Shown here in pieces: positions 1 to 6,912 of a DNA stretch of 23,797 bases (positions are counted from its first letter, which is position 1; every line of letters starts with the position of its first letter). The notes beneath the pieces are model-generated. The model did no database searches, had not been told where the DNA came from, and worked only from the letters and a program-made list of their open reading frames with translations. The DNA comes from a virus. Both the position numbers and the translations under genes were made by a program. The stretch lies in the IMG/VR virus record IMGVR_UViG_3300032220_001580, positions 1 through 23,797 of that record; one strand, 5' to 3'.

Positions 1-1
1 G

Positions 2-562
2 GTAATTGAAGCGGAACAGCCAGGACGGTATATCCGCACCAAGGTTCATCTTTCCGTGGATGATGGACAGACTTGGTTTGAGGAGGATAGCGTCTGGTCA
101 CTATATAACGTCAGTTATAATCTAATCAGCAATTATTATGACAATGGTTCCTCTTTTAATAAGGCGCTACTTGCAGCCCGTGAGGAATGGAGGCTTGCAC
201 GCCGCAAGAGACTTGACCGAGGTCGCCGTGAGCATTTTAATTCCCTTCCGCCGGAACAGCGTGCGGTAGTTAAGGCAGAACGGGCAGAGGCATGGAAGCT
301 TCGTAAGGAGCAAGCAGCCGAACGTAAGGCACAAAAGACTGCCCGTATTATGTCACAGATGCTTGAGATTGGACCGGAACTTGTCCGTCTTAAGGAAGAT
401 ATTGAAAATGCTATTCGCCTTATGGCGAAGGGCGGCGTTGATCGTGCATTTCCTTATTACCACAGTCGTCGCCGGTATCTTAGCACCGCTAAGTGGGCGG
501 TAAACGACATTCGGCGTCATATTGAAAACGCACAGAAGCGAGCAGAAGAAAAGAATAGCTGA
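2..562 (+). CDS. Hypothetical basic helical protein, 5' end outside window
   Basis: The frame is open to the left edge, so the gene starts upstream. The GTG at 56 is only an internal candidate, because in-frame coding (beginning VIEAEQPGRYIRTK) continues above it. The visible part is about 186 residues. It opens with a short segment of beta character (VHLSVDDGQTWFEED) and then becomes strongly charged and helical, rich in Arg, Lys, Glu and Ala (for example RRKRLDRGRREHF and KAERAEAWKLRKEQAAERK), suggesting a coiled coil or a nucleic-acid-binding surface. No catalytic motif or membrane segment is visible and I do not recognise the family. By eye its GC content and its use of CTT and CGT codons set it apart from the AT-rich structural genes downstream. 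It ends just before a strong hairpin. Confidence 0.75.
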   Translation, partial: VIEAEQPGRYIRTKVHLSVDDGQTWFEEDSVWSLYNVSYNLISNYYDNGSSFNKALLAAREEWRLARRKRLDRGRREHFNSLPPEQRAVVKAERAEAWKLRKEQAAERKAQKTARIMSQMLEIGPELVRLKEDIENAIRLMAKGGVDRAFPYYHSRRRYLSTAKWAVNDIRRHIENAQKRAEEKNS

Positions 563-583
563 ATATACCTTATAAATTTAAAG

Positions 584-619
584 AAACCTGTCTCATTATA
601 AACGATATGAGACAGGTTT
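584..619 (+). terminator. 13-bp perfect hairpin, probable intrinsic terminator
   Basis: The arms AAACCTGTCTCAT (584-596) and ATGAGACAGGTTT (607-619) pair perfectly across a 10-nt loop, and T-rich sequence follows (TTTTAATATTTTTA). This is the form of a rho-independent terminator for the gene ending at 562. The 3' arm is also the ATG and first codons of the lipoprotein gene, so the same structure could hide that start codon in any transcript reading through. Confidence 0.7.
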
Positions 620-1827
620 TAATATTTTTAGCGGGTTTGGTTGTTGGTTGTACCGATAGAACAACTGACGTATTGGATGCTGGAACATATGTTCCCGATG
701 CTGGCACGATATGTAGTGAGGATGGTGGAATTGATAACGACATTAACAATTGCGGCGGGTGCGACCACGTTTGTCCATTTACTATAACTGATCGTTGTAA
801 TTTAAACGAATGTAATTGTGGTAATAGTCCTGCGTGTGATTATAACACGGAAGAGTGTCGTTTTGGAGTTTGTAGACCAACCGATATTACTGGTGCGGTA
901 TGTGAGTTTGATGATCAATGTGGATATCCGAGTTCTGGATATGGATGCATTATAGGACATTGCACTCGTATAGAATGTGTTCCAGAAGTTTGTGATAATC
1001 TTGATAATGATTGTGATGGAACGATTGATGGAGATAGTCGTGGTCCAGTATCTCGTTGGTGTTACGATAGAGATTTAGGTGCGACAGAAGTATTAAATCC
1101 TCCATGTGAGCGTGGTGTTCAAGTATGTTATGAAGGCTATTGGGATGAATGCATAGGTTCTATTCCTCCTCGTATAGAGAGTGGGACATACGCTTGTGAC
1201 GACATAGATAATGATTGTGATGGTTGTGTTGACGGCGTGTTAAGTTCTACGGGTTGCGTTCCATTTCCCTCGGAGGGCTTTGACGTTGTTTATGCGATAG
1301 ATACGTCTGGTAGTATGGCATTAAGAATAGCAGCCGTTAAAAGGGCTACAGACGCCTTTACAAGCACGTTTAGTGGAGATACATCATTCCGATTTGGACT
1401 TGTATTGGTGCCGGGTTCCATAGACGGACAAGTTAGTGTAGTTACTCGTCTTGTTCCTTTTTCTATATTTAATCCAATATTGAATTCAAGCTTTCTTGGT
1501 ATTGGAGGAGGAAGTGAACCTTCATATGATGCGGTATATATGTTAGGGATGGATGATGAATTACGTATTGGATGGAGAGAGAATGCAGTAAGGATTATTA
1601 TATTGTTTACTGATGAAGCTGGGCAAAGTTATAGAGAGCCAAGAATAACGGAAACTGATATGTGTTCTGCATTAACTCATGGGGAAGTATTTGCATATGT
1701 TGTAGATCCTGTAGTTGCAAGAACATATAATGAATGTGGAATAGAGTTTGAGTTAACGAGTGATCCAATTGCAATGGCAGATGCATTAAGGGACATTATT
1801 CGTGATCCTTGCGATATAACTCCTTGA
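607..1827 (+). CDS. Secreted Cys-rich lipoprotein with MopE-like motifs and a VWA domain
   Basis: A 406-residue protein. Residues 1-15 form a lipoprotein signal ending in LVVGC, with Cys15 the expected lipidated residue; this fixes the start at 607. Residues 35-130 are Cys-rich and include NNCGGCDHVC (47-56). Two putative metal-binding motifs of the MopE type follow, CDNLDNDCDG (129-138) and CDDIDNDCDG (197-206). A von Willebrand factor A domain covers about 225-400, with the MIDAS DTSGS at 232-236 and a second strand IILFTDEAG near 331-339. Families like this are surface or secreted proteins of myxobacteria and relatives, binding divalent metals or partner proteins. It is not a known phage structural protein, so it is probably cargo acting on the host envelope after expression. 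There is no clear ribosome binding site, and the ATG lies in a hairpin arm. Confidence 0.85.
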   Translation: MRQVLIFLAGLVVGCTDRTTDVLDAGTYVPDAGTICSEDGGIDNDINNCGGCDHVCPFTITDRCNLNECNCGNSPACDYNTEECRFGVCRPTDITGAVCEFDDQCGYPSSGYGCIIGHCTRIECVPEVCDNLDNDCDGTIDGDSRGPVSRWCYDRDLGATEVLNPPCERGVQVCYEGYWDECIGSIPPRIESGTYACDDIDNDCDGCVDGVLSSTGCVPFPSEGFDVVYAIDTSGSMALRIAAVKRATDAFTSTFSGDTSFRFGLVLVPGSIDGQVSVVTRLVPFSIFNPILNSSFLGIGGGSEPSYDAVYMLGMDDELRIGWRENAVRIIILFTDEAGQSYREPRITETDMCSALTHGEVFAYVVDPVVARTYNECGIEFELTSDPIAMADALRDIIRDPCDITP

Positions 1828-1848
1828 TATTATTGAAGAATTAATACC

Positions 1849-1877
1849 TTGAAATATCTTATAATCAATGTTATGCT
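1849..1877 (+). promoter_or_regulatory. Possible sigma70-type promoter for the small-gene cluster
   Basis: TTGAAA (1849-1854) and TATGCT (1872-1877) are separated by 17 nt, the standard spacing. The predicted transcript start (about 1884) falls on the first ATG of the next gene, giving a leaderless message, or a 24-nt leader for the ATG at 1908. It lies in the short gap after the lipoprotein gene. The match is only moderate and AT-rich sequence gives chance hits. Confidence 0.35.
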
Positions 1878-1883
1878 GATTAT

Positions 1884-2138
1884 ATGAAGAATGAAAAGAG
1901 CCGGTTGATGAAGCACGTTTATATTGTGCGAGGGATCGTGAGTGACGTGTCGAGCGAGATCCTTAAGGTCTTTGAGCTTGAGCGTGATGCCGAGCGTTTT
2001 GTGAGTGAGTTTCCTCTGGACGAGAATGGTCTTCCGCAGGGCTATGATGATATTTACGTTGCACTTACTTGCGGCAACTTCGATTTCCATGGAAGACTGA
2101 AAATTGTCCCTGCCACGCTTTCCTCGGTGGAGGTTTGA
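1884..2138 (+). CDS. Small hypothetical protein
   Basis: Encodes 84 residues from the ATG at 1884, or 76 from the ATG at 1908 (MKHVYIVRGIVSDV), which may be the true start because the first eight residues look like leader sequence. The pattern is alternating beta strand and helix: a strand (HVYIVRGIV), a helix with an ELERDAERF heptad, then strands (DIYVALTCG). That resembles small phage proteins with a conserved 'VYVV.G......VFS....AE.FV' fold, but I cannot name the family. The next gene starts 2 nt after its stop. Confidence 0.65.
   Translation: MKNEKSRLMKHVYIVRGIVSDVSSEILKVFELERDAERFVSEFPLDENGLPQGYDDIYVALTCGNFDFHGRLKIVPATLSSVEV
2129..2133 (+). promoter_or_regulatory. Strong Shine-Dalgarno GGAGG
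   Basis: GGAGG lies 7 nt before the ATG at 2141 and fixes that start, although the frame is open upstream to 2069. It lies inside the end of the preceding gene, so the two are probably translationally coupled. Confidence 0.8.
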
Positions 2139-2140
2139 AC

Positions 2141-2302
2141 ATGGTTCGTGATCGTCGCAATCGTCGTATTGGGGATATTCAGCGTGATCTTCGTCCCGAC
2201 CAGGGTGGAGACATTCTTTCGGAGTTTATGCTTGAGTTTGTTTGGCCTCTTGCCACTTTTGTTGTTCTAATGGCTTTGCTTATTTTGGTAGTATATCTAT
2301 GA
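2141..2302 (+). CDS. Small protein with a C-terminal membrane helix
   Basis: Encodes 53 residues. The N-terminal 25 are hydrophilic and very basic (MVRDRRNRRIGDIQRD). The C-terminus is one long hydrophobic segment (WPLATFVVLMALLILVVYL), about residues 35-53, that ends the protein. The basic N-terminus suggests N-in orientation. Single-span small proteins in phages include holins, antiholins and superinfection factors; nothing here decides between them. The start is set by GGAGG seven bases upstream. The stop overlaps the next start in an ATGA arrangement (2299-2302). Confidence 0.75.
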   Translation: MVRDRRNRRIGDIQRDLRPDQGGDILSEFMLEFVWPLATFVVLMALLILVVYL

Positions 2303-2481
2303 GTAATATTAAACCGCTATATACGGAGAAGAACCGCACGGCGCTTGCAGAACTTATCGTTAACCGAATGTCATATGAGGAGTTGGTAGATTATGCAACT
2401 TATATGATTGCTTCTTCATATGATAAAAACGTAGATCATTTTAACACGGATTGGGAACTTGTTAACGAGGAAGATGTCTAA
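2299..2481 (+). CDS. Small hypothetical acidic helical protein
   Basis: Encodes 60 residues beginning MSNIKPLYTEKNRTALAE. The frame is open further upstream (to 2242), but there it would overlap the membrane-protein gene out of frame, whereas the ATG at 2299 forms the classic ATGA overlap with that gene's stop. The sequence is helical with an acidic tail (ELVNEEDV). The middle, MSYEELVDYATYMIASSYD, resembles short helical ORFs common in large phages and of unknown role. It overlaps the next gene by 8 nt. Confidence 0.65.
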   Translation: MSNIKPLYTEKNRTALAELIVNRMSYEELVDYATYMIASSYDKNVDHFNTDWELVNEEDV

Positions 2482-2725
2482 ATTTAAAGTTGGACAGCTT
2501 GTTCGTTTAAAGCACATTAACGTTAACGCTGTGCTTGATGATCTGCCTGACGTGCGTGTATATATCATTGATGGATATGGGCAAGAAACAAGGCAATTGC
2601 GTTGGGATTGGATGCCTATTAATAGCATTGGGATTATCGTAGGAGAATGGGACAAGAATTCTTTCGACGTATTGATCAATGAAAAGCTGATTAATATATC
2701 GTATACGTATTTGGAACCGCTTTAA
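2474..2725 (+). CDS. Small SH3-like fold protein
   Basis: Encodes 83 residues from the ATG at 2474 (MSKFKVGQLVRLKHIN), preceded by GAGG at 2467-2470. The pattern KVGQLVRLK ... GIIVGEW ... FDVLINEKLINIS ... YLEPL is that of small SH3-like/KOW-type beta barrels often found in phage accessory regions. The function is unknown, and the assignment is by pattern, not a catalytic motif. It is the last gene of the overlapping small-gene cluster. Confidence 0.7.
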   Translation: MSKFKVGQLVRLKHINVNAVLDDLPDVRVYIIDGYGQETRQLRWDWMPINSIGIIVGEWDKNSFDVLINEKLINISYTYLEPL

Positions 2726-2732
2726 TATTTAT
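2726..2732 (+). promoter_or_regulatory. TATTTAT element 5 nt before a start codon (late-promoter-like)
   Basis: TATTTAT sits immediately before the DUF192 gene, which has no Shine-Dalgarno sequence. The same heptamer occurs at the same distance at two other starts and further upstream of the tail tube gene. By analogy with the T4 late TATAAATA element it may be a -10-like box giving an almost leaderless transcript. This is inference. Confidence 0.3.
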
Positions 2733-2737
2733 CCCGT

Positions 2738-3136
2738 ATGCAAACAATGCGAGATATATTTTCCATATGGAAACAACGATCCAACTGTGAAGCCACGTTA
2801 GGAGGAATTCCTTTAAGACTACGTATGTTAACAACTCCAGAAGAGCAGGAAAAAGGATTTATGTTTGAGCCCGAGCCGGATGATGGCTTTGGGCTTTTTT
2901 TCGTTTATCCTGAGCCAAAGGCTTTAGGATTTTGGATGCGGAACGTTCCTTTTGATTTGGATCTTGTCCCTTTAGATGAAGATATGAGAGTGTTAGGAGT
3001 TCATCATTTATTAGCAGATGATGAAAGAACGTGTAAGATTAAACGTCCTTGTCGTTATGTGTTAGAATTAGCTAATGGTTGGTGTGAAAGAAATGGAGTA
3101 GGCGTTGGAGCAAAGCTTCATATCAATGAACGATAA
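2738..3136 (+). CDS. DUF192 (UPF0127) family protein
   Basis: Encodes 132 residues. The family signature is clear: TTPEEQEKGFMF (32-43), GFGLFFVYPEP (50-60) and GFWMRNVPFDLDLVPLD (64-80), followed by a C-terminal strand region (RYVLELANGWCERNGVGVGAKL). DUF192 proteins are small beta-rich proteins of unknown biochemical function; many bacterial ones are secreted, but this copy has no signal peptide. The family also occurs in large phages. The 3' end overlaps the converging HAD gene by 14 nt. An in-frame ATG three codons in (2747) is an alternative start. Confidence 0.88.
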   Translation: MQTMRDIFSIWKQRSNCEATLGGIPLRLRMLTTPEEQEKGFMFEPEPDDGFGLFFVYPEPKALGFWMRNVPFDLDLVPLDEDMRVLGVHHLLADDERTCKIKRPCRYVLELANGWCERNGVGVGAKLHINER

Positions 3137-3677
3137 GACGAGCAATAATTTTAACGCCAGGAACTTTTAATCTTTGAACGGCGGCTATATTCTTTGGACT
3201 ATCATCAAAGAACTCAATCTCTTTATATCCAAACTTCATAGCTACCATCTTAATCCATTGAGCTTTCATTTCCGGATCGCTATTGCCGAGGGCAACAACA
3301 GGAATTTCTGGGATATCGTTTAAACGAAAGAATTCCCGAGCTGGTTCTTCACTTCCACGTGCGGTAAGAATAACTGCGCTGTCAGTTCCATGTTTTGCAA
3401 TAACAAGCTTTAATATTTTTGTTGTCCAACGTATAGCTTTAGGATCTTTTAATCCTTGAAAGTCGGAATAATCAAATTCATCGCCGGGTTCTTTTTCATA
3501 TACCGCATATTCTGCTGGATTTAAATCTAACAGCTCACCCGAAGCTTTTTTAATATGAACTTTGCTATTTGTTTTTACAAGAGTATCATCAAGATCGAAT
3601 ATACGTAATTTCTTTCCAGCTTGCAACGTTTCTTTGATGATTTCATGTATATAAGTTTTTAAAATTTGATTGCTCAT
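3123..3677 (-). CDS. HAD-superfamily phosphatase with N-terminal tag
   Basis: Encodes 184 residues. HAD motif I is FDLDDTL (27-33; nucleophile Asp28, acid/base Asp30), motif II is LTARG (104-108), a candidate motif III lysine is at 138, and motif IV is FFDDS (156-160). These are all the residues needed for a phosphohydrolase. There is no obvious cap insertion large enough to identify the substrate; nucleotide or polynucleotide 3'-end phosphatase activity is possible. Residues 5-18 (ILKTYIHEIIKETL) precede the catalytic domain and match a segment shared by several unrelated proteins here, with an (L/I)-x-E step at I14-K15-E16. It is one of four minus-strand genes in the window. Its start lies 21 nt from the divergent neck gene. 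Confidence 0.88.
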   Translation of the reverse strand: MSNQILKTYIHEIIKETLQAGKKLRIFDLDDTLVKTNSKVHIKKASGELLDLNPAEYAVYEKEPGDEFDYSDFQGLKDPKAIRWTTKILKLVIAKHGTDSAVILTARGSEEPAREFFRLNDIPEIPVVALGNSDPEMKAQWIKMVAMKFGYKEIEFFDDSPKNIAAVQRLKVPGVKIIARLIVH

Positions 3678-3684
3678 AATATCA

Positions 3685-3696
3685 TACTAATTAGTA
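3685..3696. repeat. 12-bp perfect palindrome between divergent starts
   Basis: TACTAATTAGTA is perfectly self-complementary and almost fills the 21-nt gap between the HAD gene (minus, start 3677) and the neck gene (plus, start 3699). Such a site could be an operator for a dimeric regulator or part of a bidirectional promoter. With so short a gap, both messages must have very short leaders or start inside the opposite gene. Confidence 0.5.
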
Positions 3697-3698
3697 AT

Positions 3699-4970
3699 AT
3701 GTCAACATTTAATACAACAATGTCCCCAACTCCATTTGGATTTTTTGATAGTGATACGGCATTTCAAAATGATGCAGATAAAGTCGTTACATTCGTTTTA
3801 AGAAAGCTTGGAGAAGACGTATTAAGCGTTGAATTGACAAAGAAAATGATTTGGGCTTGTTTTGAAGAGGCTACCCTTTACTTTAACGCAGTCATGATTG
3901 AATATCAAGCCAAATCAAATTTATCTTCTCTTCTTGGAACCCCTACCGGAAGTATTGACCCTGCTACTGGCAAATATAACCTCAATTTAATTAATAACTA
4001 CGTTCAACCAAACTTTGAATTCATCATAAGACAAGCAGAGCCATATGCTTCAGAAGTTGGATACGGTCAATCTCTTCAAAGTTATTCTGGTTCTATTAAA
4101 TTGGAATTAGGTCGTCAAGATTATGATATATATGAAGAATTAAAAGATGAAGCAGGCAATCGTCTTGCTGCTTATATGGGCACCGGCTCCCTTGATGTTC
4201 GTGGTAGAATGAAAATATTTGAAGTATATCATTATGCTCCAATTCAATATGTATTTAATAGCAATCTTGCATCTAATTTCGTTGCTTCAGGTCTTCCAGT
4301 AGAAAGCTACGTTCCAGATACACGCTTCTACGTTCTTCCCTTGTTTGAAGACGTATTGAGAGCTGGAATGTTAGATATGGCTTCTCGTGTAAGACGTTCT
4401 CATTATACTTATAAAATATCTGGAACTGGTATCCGAATATTCCCAACTCCAAATAATCTTATTCCATTCTTTAATGATAAACTGTGGTTAAGAGTTGGCT
4501 TTCCACCCTCGGCTGCTCCAGGCATTGTTGGTACATACTTTAGCGGCTCATTAGAGGCGTCTGGAAGCCTCCAGGATCCTGCTACACCGTCCTCCGTGTT
4601 ATTCGGTGTCAGTAACCCAGGAAACATTCCTGCGGGCTTTATAACGTATTCTTCTCTCAACCCATGGAGTAGAAATTGGATTATTCTTTATACTTTGGCG
4701 GTTGCTAAAGAACTTCTTGGACTTGTTAGAACCAAGATGAAGACAATCCCAATCCCAGGAGCAGAATTAACTCTTAACGGTGATGAACTACTTGCTCAAG
4801 GAAGAGAAGATAAAAAAGACTTATTGGTTGGTGATACGGGCATTATAACTAAACTTGATGCCTTGACCTACGATAAACTTGCAGAGCTTGAAGCAAATAG
4901 AGCAGAAAATAATATGAAACTATTGCAACATATGCCTTTCCCCCCACGCTATACCTTATTTATTGGATGA
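3699..4970 (+). CDS. Neck protein, T4 gp13-like
   Basis: Encodes 423 residues from the ATG at 3699 (MSTFNTTMSPTPFGFF); the frame extends 11 codons upstream but that part overlaps the divergent gene's start. The N-terminal pattern (residues about 25-75: DKVVTFVLRKLGEDVLSVEL, then an FEEAT...AVMIEYQAK helix) and the C-terminal pattern (LAVAKELLGLVRTKMKTIPI, then PGAELTLNGDELLAQGREDK) are those I associate with the T4-like neck protein that sits between portal and tail. It is followed, after one inserted gene, by gp14- and gp15-like genes, the T4 order. Assignment is from remembered family patterns plus gene order, so moderate confidence on the exact orthologue. Confidence 0.7.
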   Translation: MSTFNTTMSPTPFGFFDSDTAFQNDADKVVTFVLRKLGEDVLSVELTKKMIWACFEEATLYFNAVMIEYQAKSNLSSLLGTPTGSIDPATGKYNLNLINNYVQPNFEFIIRQAEPYASEVGYGQSLQSYSGSIKLELGRQDYDIYEELKDEAGNRLAAYMGTGSLDVRGRMKIFEVYHYAPIQYVFNSNLASNFVASGLPVESYVPDTRFYVLPLFEDVLRAGMLDMASRVRRSHYTYKISGTGIRIFPTPNNLIPFFNDKLWLRVGFPPSAAPGIVGTYFSGSLEASGSLQDPATPSSVLFGVSNPGNIPAGFITYSSLNPWSRNWIILYTLAVAKELLGLVRTKMKTIPIPGAELTLNGDELLAQGREDKKDLLVGDTGIITKLDALTYDKLAELEANRAENNMKLLQHMPFPPRYTLFIG

Positions 4971-5043
4971 GTAGTCAAAAGCTCCCCTCTGATCCATCCA
5001 TATATAATGATAAGTGGAACGCTACCAATTAGAAGAAGAAGAT

Positions 5044-6123
5044 ATGAACCTATTAAAAGAATATATCCGTCTTATAATCAAAGAGCAATTGGAAGAAGAT
5101 ATTGATATCCAAAAATTATCTCCTGCAATGATCGGGGTTTATTCTTTAGCCCAAGCGATGAATAGATTGATATATGAGGGCGGTGCGTTACCTGGAGCTA
5201 TTCCAATCGACATAATAGATGCTGGTCAAAAACTACAATCTGCTCCAATGGCAACAGATACAGAAAGAAAAGCTGGGGTAAGTTTTCAATCTGATCGTAA
5301 TAGTTTCAAACTTTATCTTAATCCGAATTTAAAAAAACCTGAAATGATTGGCAATGACGAAACTCATGATCTTATTCATGCTTTTACCGGACATTTAGCT
5401 AAAAAATTTGGAAAAAGAAAACAGTCTATAGAGAAAAGTGGTCAATATTCTACAACTCCTACAGAATTTAATAGAACACGGCTTGATAAAGATGCTATAA
5501 AGCTTTACAATGATGCTTTTTTAAGAGCATTTAAATTTAATCCGCCGCAAGAAGTTTTTACAAAACCTTTTAATATGGACCAATCCGATTATATAAAATG
5601 GTTTATGGATATATTTGCTGACAAAAAAGAAAAAAATGTTAGTAGTAAATTTGATTTTGATATTAAGAATTTAGGTAAGGATACGTATTGGGCGGTTTTA
5701 GGTGACGATTTTTCACCAGGCAGACTTAGTAAAAGATATTATGTTGGTTATGAAAAATTTAAAAAACCTTTTAATTTCGTTGATTACAGTCAAGCAGATG
5801 TTCCTTTTCGTGCTCCATTGCCGCCTATAAAATACAATCAATCATTTGAAGATGAAGAAGAGCTGGGCGTTACTATGATTGCTGAAATTTCGAAATATGT
5901 AACCAAAGGAAAGATTATATCCAATCCAGCAAAGATGGCAAAAAAGATAAGAACTGAATATTCAAAATCTCTTGGATTAACAAATATAGATCCAGATGAC
6001 TTTAAACATCGTTATGATACTGCCGAAGTTGAAAATACAATGAAAAGATTATTTGAGTTATATAACGTATTTGTTGATAGATATAAGAAAGCTCAATCAA
6101 ATCCGTCTGCAATAACTGTTTGA
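5044..6123 (+). CDS. Tagged protein with HDxxH motif, unknown function
   Basis: Encodes 359 residues from the ATG at 5044 (MNLLKEYIRLIIKEQLEED). A GTG at 5014 would add ten residues, but the ATG follows a purine-rich AGAAGAAGAAG stretch and puts the tag at the extreme N-terminus, as in its relatives. Residues 1-18 are the cleanest copy of the shared tag, with (L/I)-x-E at I12-K13-E14. The body contains THDLIHAFTGH with His108, Asp109, His112 and His117, a plausible metal site reminiscent of the HDxxH of Coq4-type proteins, though no downstream Glu is at the standard distance. There is no signal peptide or membrane segment. It sits between two neck genes where T4 has none, so it looks like inserted cargo. 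Family not recognised. Confidence 0.7.
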   Translation: MNLLKEYIRLIIKEQLEEDIDIQKLSPAMIGVYSLAQAMNRLIYEGGALPGAIPIDIIDAGQKLQSAPMATDTERKAGVSFQSDRNSFKLYLNPNLKKPEMIGNDETHDLIHAFTGHLAKKFGKRKQSIEKSGQYSTTPTEFNRTRLDKDAIKLYNDAFLRAFKFNPPQEVFTKPFNMDQSDYIKWFMDIFADKKEKNVSSKFDFDIKNLGKDTYWAVLGDDFSPGRLSKRYYVGYEKFKKPFNFVDYSQADVPFRAPLPPIKYNQSFEDEEELGVTMIAEISKYVTKGKIISNPAKMAKKIRTEYSKSLGLTNIDPDDFKHRYDTAEVENTMKRLFELYNVFVDRYKKAQSNPSAITV

Positions 6124-6149
6124 AATTACATTAAAATGTCAGGTTGCCC

Positions 6150-6156
6150 TATTTAT
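6150..6156 (+). promoter_or_regulatory. TATTTAT element 4 nt before a start codon
   Basis: Same heptamer and near-same position as at 2726 and 15672, directly before the gp14-like gene, which has no Shine-Dalgarno. Possible late-promoter box with a leaderless message; inference only. Confidence 0.3.
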
Positions 6157-6160
6157 CTAT

Positions 6161-6901
6161 ATGTCAAGGTTATTCATAACAAGCCGAGAGATCCAGTTTA
6201 TCAATGACATTACCAAGGAATTGGTAAAAGACGTAATTGGGCAACAGATAATTTATTATCCTATTTCTACGATGAAGACCCAAATTCATCCAATATATGA
6301 AGAAGCAATTGAGAAGATATTTGAAAATCCAATTCGTTTAGATGTTATGGCTGGACAACCCAACTGGGAAACTAAATGGAACCAATTTGGTAATGAGCAA
6401 GTCAATAAGTTTGAGTTGTTTGTTCAAGCCCGTGACCTCTTAGATAAGGGCTATAACCTTAATGAAGGCGACTTCTTCCTTTATGGCGACCAACTATATG
6501 AGTTAGTTACTTTCGTTCCTATTAACAACATATACGGTCAAGTAGAATATACAACCGGTTATAAGTTAGAAGGCAAAGTAGCACGCAAAGGTCAATTTGA
6601 TGTTAATGTCTTTAAACAAATGCTTAAAGATCAAGGCGTTAAGTATATTGATAGTAATGTTACTAAGGTTTGGCAACAACAACGTGGTCTTACGGAGAAT
6701 ATTGAAGGAGAAACGTTGGACAAACGTCAGATGCGTAATAGATTGGCAGAAGATATGGCTCCAATAGCATTAGACGAAGGCGCTCGTATTATTAATATAG
6801 ATGCGGATCCAGATCCTACACATAAACCAGAGGAAGCAAGTTCTTTTGATAATAATAGTCCAACTTACGTAGAACCAACAGATATCTATAACGAAGACTG
6901 A
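6161..6901 (+). CDS. Neck protein, T4 gp14-like
   Basis: Encodes 246 residues, close to T4 gp14 (256). The middle region reads GDFFLYGDQLYELVTFVPIN, then NIYGQVEYTTGYKLEGKVAR, which parallels the gp14 arrangement of a 'GD-hydrophobic-L-F/Y-E-I' strand pair followed by a lysine-bearing strand. The C-terminal third is acidic and probably extended (ADPDPTHKPEEASSFDNNSP, then YVEPTDIYNED); T4 gp14 also has a YVEP-containing acidic tail. In T4, gp13 and gp14 form the neck that closes the filled head and joins it to the tail. The tail terminator gene begins 12 nt after the stop, supporting the assignment. Confidence 0.75.
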   Translation: MSRLFITSREIQFINDITKELVKDVIGQQIIYYPISTMKTQIHPIYEEAIEKIFENPIRLDVMAGQPNWETKWNQFGNEQVNKFELFVQARDLLDKGYNLNEGDFFLYGDQLYELVTFVPINNIYGQVEYTTGYKLEGKVARKGQFDVNVFKQMLKDQGVKYIDSNVTKVWQQQRGLTENIEGETLDKRQMRNRLAEDMAPIALDEGARIINIDADPDPTHKPEEASSFDNNSPTYVEPTDIYNED

Positions 6902-6912
6902 TACTTAGATAT

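Noticed and set aside
129-260. Possible tRNA or other structured RNA gene in this or other gaps
   Set aside because: No cloverleaf, T-loop GTTCRA pattern or CCA-ending stem was found in the short intergenic gaps; nothing supports an RNA gene.
1830-2090. Minus-strand 86-residue frame opposite the small-gene cluster
   Set aside because: The + strand gene here has a coupled downstream partner with a strong GGAGG; the antisense protein is low-complexity Leu/Ile/His without features.
6127-6138. Small inverted repeat ACATT-AA-AATGT after the gene ending at 6123
   Set aside because: A 5-bp AT-rich stem with a 2-nt loop is too weak for a terminator and has no T run.
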